From assembly GCA_003535335.1 (NCBI GenBank), contig DOHJ01000165.1, positions 1-5,493 on the forward strand: 5,493 nucleotides of DNA. Direction: 5' to 3'. Position 1 is the stretch's first letter. Each line of letters begins with the position of its first letter. Source of the DNA: Paracoccaceae bacterium (lineage in GTDB: Bacteria; Pseudomonadota; Alphaproteobacteria; Rhodobacterales; Rhodobacteraceae). Both the position numbers and the translations under genes were made by a program. Shown one piece after another: positions 1 through 5,493 of the stretch. The notes under the pieces were generated by a model. It did no database searches and was not told where the DNA came from. It worked only from the letters and a program-made list of their open reading frames with translations.

Positions 1-3000
1 TAATCGGCAATCGCGGCGCGGGCGTGTTTGGCCAGCTGGCTCATCAGCGCGAAATCTTCGGTCAGGATCAGGTTACGGGTGATTTTTTGCACCTTGGCAT
101 CCTTGGATTGAGCGCCCGATCGTTTGGCGGCAATGCGCTGTGCTGTTTCCAGAACTGTCCAGCTATTCAGCAGTTTGTACATTTCCTCGGTATCGGTTTC
201 GCCCATGTTTGGCACCAAACCTTTTTGCACCGGAATGCCGGTTTTCCAAGCCTTTTTCATTTTGGTAATCTGGTGGGTCGACAATGCAGTTGCCAGTTCC
301 TCGACCAGATCCTTGCGCGATTTAGCCGCCAGAATTGCATCGGCATCCTGATATTGCAACAAGGCGCGCGGCATGATGTAGTAGAAATTACCACGCTCGT
401 CGTCCCAATTATCCAGCAATTGCGCGGCCTTGGCCGAATTGGTTGCCTCCAGATGCCACTGCAGCATTTGATGAACCGCATCTGCATGCAGATCGGCGTG
501 ATCGCTGCCGTCACCCAATGATCCTGTAAACACAGAATCCTTGGCAATTGAATCCTCGAGCAAGCCTTTGGGGTCATATTGATAGGCAAAACCGCCCGAC
601 ATGCCGTTGCCAAACCCTTTGGCAAAAGCACCGATATTAAGCACCGCACCGTTGGTCATATATTCAGCGCAGAAATCGCCAACACCTTCCACAACCACCG
701 TGGCACCGGAATTGCGCACCGCAAACCGGTCACCGGCCTGACCCTGGATAAACGTACGTCCACCGGTGGCACCAAACAGGGCAAAATTGCCAATCAGCAC
801 ATTTTCACCAGCACCATCGCCGCCGCCTTTGGGGGCTTTGACAATAATTTCGCCACCGCAAGCACCCTTGCCAACACCATCATTACAGGTGCCGGTGTGC
901 TCTAACATCATGCCGTCATTGCACCACGCGCCAAAGCTCTGACCGGCCGATCCGTGCGTTGCCACCCGGATGGATCGCGGCGCAAAGAAATGGCGGCCCT
1001 GCATATCGGTCATCACCGCAGGAAGATCACCGGCATCGGCCAATTCATGGTTCAGCATCCGTTCAATATCCAGCGACAATTGCCCGCCAACGGTTTTATC
1101 ACGGTTGTTCAGGCTGTGGTTGCCACCAAATTCGAATTTGTCACGTTTGCCCTCGATCAAAGCGGCGCGGACCATATCAATCAGGTTATCGTCAAAACCG
1201 AATTCACGCTCCAGATAGATCGGGTTTTCAACCTTCACTTCGGGCACATTGGTTAGCATCTGGCGCATGTTCAACTGGCCAACCGATGACGGATGATCCA
1301 GCAAATGCAGCAAATCGGCACGACCACGGGATTCATCCAGATTGCGCAGACCCAAACGCGATAGAATTTCGCGCACTTCATGGGCCAAGTTCAACAAATA
1401 TTGCGCCAAGGCGCGTGGATCGCCGTCAAACACCTCGGCGTTGGTGGTTAAACCGGCCGGACATTTCACGTTACAGTTTTTCGCCATCACGCATTTCAAC
1501 ATCATCAGCGCCGTGGTGCCAAATTCGAAACTATCGGCCCCCATCAGGGATGCCTTGACCACGTCCGAACCGGTTTGAAACGCACCTGATCCGCGCAAAA
1601 TAACCTTGGCGCGCAAACCCGTTGCGCAAAGCGCCTGATGCACTTCGGCGATGCCCAGTTCAGCGGCGCGACCGGTATATTTCAACGAGGTCACAGCAGC
1701 AGCACCGGTGCCGCCCGTGTTACCGGCCACGTTGATCACATCGGCGCCGGCCTTGGCCACACCAACGGCGATTGTGCCGATACCTTCGGAGCTAACCAGC
1801 TTCACAACCACCTTGACGCGGGCGGCTTTGGCATCGTGGATCAGCTGGGCCAGATCCTCGATCGAATAGGTATCGTGATGCGGCGGCGGCGAAATCAGCT
1901 CAACCCCCGGCGTGCCACCACGCGCGGCAGCAATTTCAACCGTAACCTTGGCGGCAGGCAGCTGGCCACCTTCGCCCGGCTTGGCACCCTGACCGATTTT
2001 AATTTCGATCTGTTCCAGATTGGGGTCGGACAGATAGCCGGCCCAAACCCCGAACCGTCCCGAGGCAAATTGTTTAATTTTCGAGGCCCGAATTGTGCCA
2101 TAGCGGCTGATATGTTCGCCGCCCTCGCCCGAATTTGACATGCCGCCGGCCATGTTGGTGCCATGCGCCACCATTTCATGGGCCGTTGCCACCAACGCGC
2201 CGTGGCTCATCGCACCCGAAGCCAAACGCGGGGTGATTTCGCTGGCCGGTTGAACCTCGCTTAAGGCCACCGGATCGGCACAGGGCACAATGCGCGACAG
2301 GTAATCTTTGGCAGAACCATTGGCCTGCACAAACAGCGCACCGCCTTCCAGCCAGTGACCGGTGATATCCCCCCTGAAGCGTTCGATAAATGTTTGCGAA
2401 ACCGCATCCAGTCGGGCAATATCGCCAGCATTCGGCCCTGTCAGGCTAATTTTAAATTCGCCATCGGCAATGGTTTCACAAAGAAGACCACGGATCACAA
2501 AATCACGGTTGCCAGCCCGGTTAAACAGCATCATTTCGCGCTTGATATCAGCAACCTTGGTCAGCTTGGAAATATCGGCCGGAAAGGCCAGAACATCGCG
2601 CAAAGCAGCGGGGCGACTGTGGCGTTCCTTGGCCATCATCCGGCTAAAGGCACGGTAACCCTTGGTGATTTTGAAGCTGTCGATCTGCGCAGGTGTCAGT
2701 TTTTCAAAACTGGTGTTCACATAGCCATCATCATCAATGCCAAACGCATCATCCATCTGGCGCAACGTCAGCAGACGGAATGGATCAATTTCACCGTCAG
2801 CGCCGGTATCGGTGTATTCGATCGGCTCTTCGGTCATATCGACAAAACCGCGCACAGCCGTCAGGCCGTAAGAGTGGCCAGCACCACCGGCGCGTTCCTT
2901 GAACAGGCCCAGCATCGGCACATCATCATCGCCCTCGACTTCCAGTGCGCGGTGATGCCAGTTGGCAGTCGATTGGGCGATGGTGTTAAACTGCACACCA

Positions 3001-5255
3001 CCCACGGGGGTTTTCATATTCGGGAAATATTTTTTGAAAACCGGATCATCCGTGTCCAGAAAATTAGGCTCGAAAAATTCACCGCCCGAATAGCTTTCAA
3101 CGGTACACAGGCCAACCTTGCCCATGGTTTTCATCAGCGATTTTTCAGCCGCTTTGGAAAATTTGAAAAAGGCTTCGGTGGCATCATCGCCATATTTTTC
3201 CTCGGCCCGCATCCGCACAGCCAACGGATAAACCGCAGCCCCGCCAAAGCCCAGCGCACAAGCGATATGATGCGCCGATGAAATCTGGCCGCTTTCAATC
3301 ACCAGAGAAACCCGCAGGCGCAAACCTTCTTCGATCAGGCGCTGGTTAATGGCAGAAACGGCTATAATCATCGGAATTGCGGCCTTGGATTTGCTGATAT
3401 GACGATCTGTAATAATCGCGATTCCGCCCTTTTCACGGGCAAAATCAACCACCTTGTTACCAAGCGCGTCAATCGCATCGGTCAGGGTCTTTTCATTGGC
3501 CTTGGCATTGTCATAAACAGGCGAAAAAAGCATATCAAAGCGCGCCCAAGGCGTATTTTTTTGCGCCTTGATGCGTAGGATTTCGGCCATTTTCAGAATA
3601 GGCGAATTGACCACGATTTGCGGTGATCCGGTTGGGCCACCATGGGGTTTTTCACCCAATGCAACGCGCAATGTCATGCCTTCGGATTCGCGGATCGAAT
3701 CCAGTGGCGGGTTGGTAACCTGCGCAAATCGCTGGGAAAAATATTTAGCAACCCCGCCTTCAGTATCAGACAACGCATTAATCGCATTACCATAACCCAT
3801 CGCCGAAATTTTCTCCATTCCGGTGGCCAGCATTGGATCCATCAAAAACTTGAAGCTTTCCTGATTGTGGGTGTATCCGACATAGCGCGCGATTCTGCTC
3901 AGATCGCCCTCGTAACGACCAGCGGCAGCACCCGGGTCTTCTTTGGCATCGGGCAATTTATCAATGTTGATTTGCGCTTGCGCCAGCAACGCCTTGTAAT
4001 CACGTGCCGCCGCCATAGTTTCGAGCGCTTCTTTAGTTTCAAAGATGCGCTGCTGCTCATGGTCGTAAAACAGCATGCCGCCAGCCTCGATCCGGCCACG
4101 TTTGATCACGCTTTCGGGCGGGAAATAAATCTGGCCGGATTCAGACATCACAGACAGGTAAACATCGGTTTCGGTACTGCGCAGCGGACGCAGGCCCAAC
4201 CGGTCAAGACGCGCGCCAATAACTTTGCCATTACCAAAGATCACGGCGGCAGGGCCGTCATTCTTTTCCTCGTAAAGCGAGAAAAATTCAAACATGGTGC
4301 GTACCTCGGGCGAAATACGGTCATCGTTTTCCCAAGCAGGCGGCATCATCGACACCACAGCCGTTACCAGATCCAGATCGTCCTGATAAACCCGCGCATT
4401 CAGGGTTTGATCCAGCCGGCAACTGTCAGATTGCCCGTTGGGCCGCACAATCGCGCTGTTTTTGGCCATCGCCACCGCGGCCTCGGACAAACGGTTCTTT
4501 TTATCTGTATTCAGCTCGCCATTATGCGCCATCAGGCGGAACGGTTGCGCCATGGTTGGATGCGGGTCGGTGTTGGTTGAAAAACGGGTATGAAAATATA
4601 GGGTATGCACGCCGTGCTCCGGATCCATCAGATCGCGGAAATAAGGCACAATTTCCCATGAATTCAACCGAGCTTTTAGCACCTGCATATGGGCCGATAG
4701 CGACAGCGGATAAAGCCCGGCAAGCGCAGGCGTGGTATAGGCCACGGCCTCGATATCCAGCAATGTTCGGTGGATCAACTTGTCCAGCGCCGCCGTTTTT
4801 ATGCCGTCAGCTGCTTCGAAAATCCATTGGCGGATCGGCAGCTGTAATTTAATGCCACGTTCGCCAATCTGGCTGTTATCAACCGGCACGTCACGCCGTA
4901 GCAACACATTCAAACCGGCCTTGGCAAAACAATCCTCGACCAGCTTATCGGCCGTTTCATGCTGGGATTTATCATCAGGCAAGAAAAAATTGCCAACACC
5001 AAAGCTGCCCGCCTCGAGGTTTCTGCCGGTCAGCTTGCCAAAAAATTTAAGCGACAGATCAATCGATACACCAGCCCCGTCGCCAACACCTTCGGCCGAC
5101 ATCCCGCCACGATGCGGCACCGCGCACAATGCCTCGTGACCCTTTTCCAACAGTTCGTGGGTTTGTTTACTGTCTTTACGGGTTAAAAACCCGACACCAC
5201 ACGCGCTGTGTTCAAGGATAGGATCATAAAGGCCGGTTGTGTTTAGCTTCCGCAC
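1..5255 (-). CDS. gltB: Glutamate synthase large (alpha) subunit, long divergent form; 3' end cut by the window edge
   Basis: GltB makes L-glutamate from L-glutamine and 2-oxoglutarate in the cytosol. Its amidotransferase domain releases ammonia, which passes through the protein to the FMN site; electrons come from NAD(P)H through the GltD subunit. The frame reads 1751 codons without a stop. Seen in order: propeptide 1-18; class II amidotransferase ~19-410 (nucleophile C19, HRGG with R49, HNGELNT with N245, SDS with D277); central domain ~440-760 (FAQVTNPPLDSIRE from 510, HH at 662-663); FMN synthase barrel ~996-1330 (GAMSHGAL around M1016, SNSGEGGE, VKLVSSEGIGT with K1152, cysteines 1255/1261/1265); GXGXG beta-helix ~1378-1610. 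With the 18-residue propeptide removed, R49 becomes Arg31, as in the Azospirillum enzyme. Family members usually have about 1500 residues; the excess is an insert at ~897-995 and a tail after ~1638. The start is GTG at 5255. No gltD lies in the window, so the electron partner is inferred. Function is confident; the exact subfamily is not. Confidence 0.96.
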   Translation of the reverse strand, partial: MRKLNTTGLYDPILEHSACGVGFLTRKDSKQTHELLEKGHEALCAVPHRGGMSAEGVGDGAGVSIDLSLKFFGKLTGRNLEAGSFGVGNFFLPDDKSQHETADKLVEDCFAKAGLNVLLRRDVPVDNSQIGERGIKLQLPIRQWIFEAADGIKTAALDKLIHRTLLDIEAVAYTTPALAGLYPLSLSAHMQVLKARLNSWEIVPYFRDLMDPEHGVHTLYFHTRFSTNTDPHPTMAQPFRLMAHNGELNTDKKNRLSEAAVAMAKNSAIVRPNGQSDSCRLDQTLNARVYQDDLDLVTAVVSMMPPAWENDDRISPEVRTMFEFFSLYEEKNDGPAAVIFGNGKVIGARLDRLGLRPLRSTETDVYLSVMSESGQIYFPPESVIKRGRIEAGGMLFYDHEQQRIFETKEALETMAAARDYKALLAQAQINIDKLPDAKEDPGAAAGRYEGDLSRIARYVGYTHNQESFKFLMDPMLATGMEKISAMGYGNAINALSDTEGGVAKYFSQRFAQVTNPPLDSIRESEGMTLRVALGEKPHGGPTGSPQIVVNSPILKMAEILRIKAQKNTPWARFDMLFSPVYDNAKANEKTLTDAIDALGNKVVDFAREKGGIAIITDRHISKSKAAIPMIIAVSAINQRLIEEGLRLRVSLVIESGQISSAHHIACALGFGGAAVYPLAVRMRAEEKYGDDATEAFFKFSKAAEKSLMKTMGKVGLCTVESYSGGEFFEPNFLDTDDPVFKKYFPNMKTPVGGVQFNTIAQSTANWHHRALEVEGDDDVPMLGLFKERAGGAGHSYGLTAVRGFVDMTEEPIEYTDTGADGEIDPFRLLTLRQMDDAFGIDDDGYVNTSFEKLTPAQIDSFKITKGYRAFSRMMAKERHSRPAALRDVLAFPADISKLTKVADIKREMMLFNRAGNRDFVIRGLLCETIADGEFKISLTGPNAGDIARLDAVSQTFIERFRGDITGHWLEGGALFVQANGSAKDYLSRIVPCADPVALSEVQPASEITPRLASGAMSHGALVATAHEMVAHGTNMAGGMSNSGEGGEHISRYGTIRASKIKQFASGRFGVWAGYLSDPNLEQIEIKIGQGAKPGEGGQLPAAKVTVEIAAARGGTPGVELISPPPHHDTYSIEDLAQLIHDAKAARVKVVVKLVSSEGIGTIAVGVAKAGADVINVAGNTGGTGAAAVTSLKYTGRAAELGIAEVHQALCATGLRAKVILRGSGAFQTGSDVVKASLMGADSFEFGTTALMMLKCVMAKNCNVKCPAGLTTNAEVFDGDPRALAQYLLNLAHEVREILSRLGLRNLDESRGRADLLHLLDHPSSVGQLNMRQMLTNVPEVKVENPIYLEREFGFDDNLIDMVRAALIEGKRDKFEFGGNHSLNNRDKTVGGQLSLDIERMLNHELADAGDLPAVMTDMQGRHFFAPRSIRVATHGSAGQSFGAWCNDGMMLEHTGTCNDGVGKGACGGEIIVKAPKGGGDGAGENVLIGNFALFGATGGRTFIQGQAGDRFAVRNSGATVVVEGVGDFCAEYMTNGAVLNIGAFAKGFGNGMSGGFAYQYDPKGLLEDSIAKDSVFTGSLGDGSDHADLHADAVHQMLQWHLEATNSAKAAQLLDNWDDERGNFYYIMPRALLQYQDADAILAAKSRKDLVEELATALSTHQITKMKKAWKTGIPVQKGLVPNMGETDTEEMYKLLNSWTVLETAQRIAAKRSGAQSKDAKVQKITRNLILTEDFALMSQLAKHARAAIAD
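3..344 (-). other. C-terminal extension of GltB of unknown role
   Basis: Ordinary GltB ends about ten residues after a VMPRDYKRVL-like motif, which here is YYIMPRALLQY (M1628). This protein continues for at least 114 more residues, from about A1638 to the window edge. The tail is charged and looks helical (KSRKDLVEELATALS, ITKMKKAWKTGI), then has KGLVPNMGETDTEEM, LLNSWTVLETAQRIAAK and ends in LAKHARAAIAD at position 3. It does not look like the start of GltD, which normally has a CMDCGVPFC-type cysteine motif near its N terminus, so an alpha-beta fusion is not supported by what is visible. Bases 1-2 supply TA of the next codon, which may be a stop. Confidence 0.6.
430..1124 (-). other. gltB: GltB C-terminal GXGXG beta-helix domain
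   Basis: Residues ~1378-1609 match the right-handed beta-helix that ends glutamate synthase and acts as a structural scaffold between the amidotransferase and synthase domains. Visible landmarks are NNRDKTVGGQLSLDIER, HGSAGQSFGAW, GGEIIVKAP, GNFALFGATGGRTFIQGQAG, RFAVRNSGATVVVEGVGDF, CAEYMTNGAVLNIG and FGNGMSGGFAY. The glycine-rich repeats are typical of this fold. It is followed by the family's ADAVHQMLQWHLEATNS to YYIMPRALLQY segment (M1628). Confidence 0.88.
1266..2270 (-). other. gltB: GltB FMN-binding synthase barrel
   Basis: This part encodes residues ~996-1330, the TIM-barrel synthase domain that binds FMN and 2-oxoglutarate and reduces the 2-iminoglutarate intermediate. Recognisable pieces are ITPRLASGAMSHGAL (M1016), MSNSGEGGEH ending at H1048, IGQGAKPGEGGQLP, a VKLVSSEGIGT strand with K1152, AGNTGGTGAAAVTSLKY around N1179, GIAEVHQAL, FEFGTTALMMLKC, and the cysteine cluster. 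Some positions differ from the usual family sequence: GNTGGTGA replaces GHDGGTGA, and LRGSGAFQTG replaces an LQTDGGLKTG-like strand. The barrel architecture appears complete. Confidence 0.88.
1461..1493 (-). other. gltB: 3Fe-4S cluster cysteine motif of GltB with shortened spacing
   Basis: The codons at 1491-1493, 1473-1475 and 1461-1463 encode C1255, C1261 and C1265 in the sequence KCVMAKNCNVKCPAG. In the family three cysteines at this place hold a 3Fe-4S cluster that passes electrons to FMN. The usual spacing is C-x5-C-x4-C (for example CVMMRVCHLDTCPVG); here it is C-x5-C-x3-C, one residue shorter. The reading frame continues correctly on both sides, so this is a clean one-codon difference, not a sequencing frameshift. 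Confidence 0.85.
2271..2567 (-). other. Extra segment of about 100 residues inside GltB, between central domain and FMN barrel
   Basis: Residues ~897-995 lie between RDVLAFPADIS, which matches the family's linker ending in a LRGLLEF-like motif, and VALSEVQPASEI, which matches the usual start of the FMN domain (EVEPVESI-like). In ordinary GltB these two motifs almost touch. The extra segment begins KLTKVADIKREMMLF and includes DFVIRGLLCETIADGEF, KISLTGPNAGDIARL and GGALFVQANGSAKDYLSRI. It is in frame, uses codons like its surroundings and looks like a folded mixed alpha/beta piece rather than low-complexity linker. I do not recognise the fold. Boundaries come from memory of the family, not from an alignment. 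Confidence 0.6.
4026..5201 (-). other. gltB: GltB glutaminase domain (class II, Ntn-type amidotransferase)
   Basis: This part of gltB encodes residues ~19-410, the glutaminase half of the enzyme. The codon at 5199-5201 is TGT, giving C19 in the motif HSACGVGF. In the family this cysteine becomes the N-terminal nucleophile after the propeptide is removed. Other visible active-site elements are HRGG followed by GVGDGAG (R49 and residues 56-62), HTRFSTNT before the HNGELNT motif (N245, oxyanion hole) and QSDSCRLDQTL (D277). All expected catalytic residues are present, so glutamine hydrolysis should be intact. The C-terminal boundary is approximate. Confidence 0.92.
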
Positions 5256-5263
5256 TGGTTGCA

Positions 5264-5269
5264 CACCTT
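5264..5269 (-). promoter_or_regulatory. Ribosome binding site for gltB, deciding a GTG start
   Basis: The minus strand reads AAAAAGGTGTGCAACCA and then GTG. AAGGTG is one mismatch from AAGGAG and lies 8 bases before the GTG at 5253-5255. Another in-frame GTG (5262-5264) overlaps this site and is too close to use it. An in-frame TAA at 5271-5273 excludes any earlier start. No ATG is in frame before the catalytic C19; the first in-frame ATG encodes M52. The chosen start gives an 18-residue propeptide. Confidence 0.65.
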
Positions 5270-5316
5270 TTTATATGGCCGAGCATTTGCCGCAAAGCCA
5301 AGTTGACAGAACAGGT

Positions 5317-5348
5317 GGGCTGTTTACGTTATTGAAATCGAGCAGCCC
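5317..5348. repeat. Second inverted repeat in the gltB leader
   Basis: GGGCTG (5317-5322) and CAGCCC (5343-5348) form a perfect 6-bp stem around a 20-base AT-rich loop. It lies between the larger hairpin and the ribosome binding site, about 60 bases before the start codon. It could be a leader structure or a protein-binding palindrome. It is short enough to be chance, and I recognise no known riboswitch or operator in it. Confidence 0.3.
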
Positions 5349-5362
5349 TCTGATATTTTGAA

Positions 5363-5400
5363 CAGCGGGTAAAATCCAGAAGTCTTACGGATTCCCGCTG
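5363..5400. repeat. Inverted repeat forming a 12-bp hairpin in the gltB leader
   Basis: CAGCGGG (5363-5369) pairs with CCCGCTG (5394-5400), and inside it AATCC (5373-5377) pairs with GGATT (5389-5393). There is a 3-base bulge on one side and an 11-base loop. In a gltB transcript starting near 5402 this stem would sit at the very 5' end, where such stems can protect mRNA. Read on the plus strand it is followed nine bases later by TTTTT (5409-5413), so a poor plus-strand terminator is the alternative. No U-tract follows it on the minus strand. Confidence 0.5.
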
Positions 5401-5408
5401 GGCCTGTC

Positions 5409-5437
5409 TTTTTAGGCGGTTTTTGCCGCAATATCAA
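5409..5437 (-). promoter_or_regulatory. Candidate sigma70-type promoter for gltB
   Basis: On the minus strand TTGATA (5432-5437, five of six matches to TTGACA) is followed after exactly 17 bases by TAAAAA (5409-5414, four of six matches to TATAAT). Transcription would start near 5402 and give a leader of about 147 bases. The spacer itself contains a small inverted repeat, GCGG/CCGC (5416-5419 and 5426-5429). The call rests on consensus matching alone, in an AT-rich region where chance matches are common. Confidence 0.4.
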
Positions 5438-5493
5438 GCACCAGAAATAAATGGCAGTAATGCTGACGCAAATAAACAATACCATTGACTAAA
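5437..5493 (-). other. Right edge: no convincing gene
   Basis: Two minus-strand frames are open from the window edge for a short distance. One reads 19 codons (FSQWYCLFASALLPFISGA) to a TGA at 5434-5436 and is hydrophobic, like the tail of a membrane protein. The other reads 26 codons to a TAA. Neither is long enough to call a gene, and both overlap the candidate gltB promoter. The rest of 5256-5493 holds only the leader elements listed separately. Confidence 0.2.

Noticed and set aside
3..344. Fusion of GltB to GltD (eukaryote-like GOGAT)
   Set aside because: The visible tail has no CMDCGVPFC-type cysteine motif or other GltD N-terminal signature; the sequence beyond the edge could still change this.
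24..521. Plus-strand open frame of 165 residues near the left edge
   Set aside because: It is antisense to the gltB C terminus and has no recognisable motif.
1461..1493. Frameshift or sequencing error as the cause of the short cysteine spacing
   Set aside because: Conserved GltB sequence is in the same frame on both sides, so a whole codon would have to be missing, not one or two bases.
2355..3281. Plus-strand open frame of 308 residues
   Set aside because: It is antisense to gltB over the linker and insert region. No protein family is recognisable, and the minus-strand frame is conserved GltB sequence on both sides.
3642..4580. Plus-strand open frame of 312 residues
   Set aside because: It lies wholly antisense to the conserved glutaminase and central domains of gltB, has no recognisable domain or good ribosome binding site, and its composition is that expected from a shadow of the real gene.
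5280..5300. Sigma54-type GG-N10-GC element upstream of gltB, expected for nitrogen control
   Set aside because: CGGCAAATGCTCGGCC has the GG/GC spacing but lacks the TGG and TTGC parts of the consensus and would start transcription at the ribosome binding site.
5270..5305. Minus-strand TATAAA just before the ribosome binding site as the gltB -10 element
   Set aside because: It would start transcription within or after the Shine-Dalgarno site, and no good -35 lies 16-18 bases upstream (TTGGCT is 20 bases away).
5303..5331. Perfect TTGACA on the plus strand as a divergent promoter
   Set aside because: No acceptable -10 hexamer lies at 16-18 bases (TACGTT, ACGTTA or CGTTAT), and no plus-strand gene follows within the window.

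Overview
The window is almost entirely one gene. A single minus-strand reading frame runs without interruption from a GTG start at 5255 down to the left edge of the window. It is 1751 codons long with no stop inside the window, and it encodes the large (alpha) subunit of glutamate synthase (GltB, GOGAT). I recognised the family from the translation. From N to C terminus it has a short propeptide ending at a catalytic cysteine (CGVGF), a class II (Ntn) glutamine amidotransferase domain, the central domain, the FMN-binding synthase barrel with its 3Fe-4S cysteines, and the C-terminal GXGXG beta-helix. The frame was checked at about a dozen conserved motifs spread over the gene and never shifts.

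The protein is unusual for its family. Bacterial GltB is normally about 1480-1550 residues, while this one already has 1751 at the window edge. By eye the excess lies mostly in two places: a segment of about 100 residues between the central domain and the FMN barrel (residues ~897-995), and a C-terminal extension of about 114 residues after the usual end of the family (residues ~1638-1751). The 3Fe-4S cysteine spacing is C-x5-C-x3-C instead of the usual C-x5-C-x4-C, and several normally invariant barrel motifs are altered. It looks like a divergent but intact GOGAT subfamily, not a decayed copy.

The right-hand 238 bases (5256-5493) are more AT-rich and hold no convincing gene. They look like the leader of gltB: a Shine-Dalgarno-like AAGGTG before the GTG start, a plausible sigma70-type promoter with 17-base spacing (5409-5437), and two inverted repeats. 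One of these would sit at the very 5' end of the transcript. No gltD (the FAD/NAD(P)H beta subunit that feeds electrons to GltB) is present. If it is linked, it must lie outside the window, most simply beyond the left edge.

The organism appears to be a bacterium of moderate GC content. The gene style and the protein suggest a proteobacterium, perhaps an alphaproteobacterium, but this is a weak inference. I see no mobile element, CRISPR array, tRNA or rRNA.
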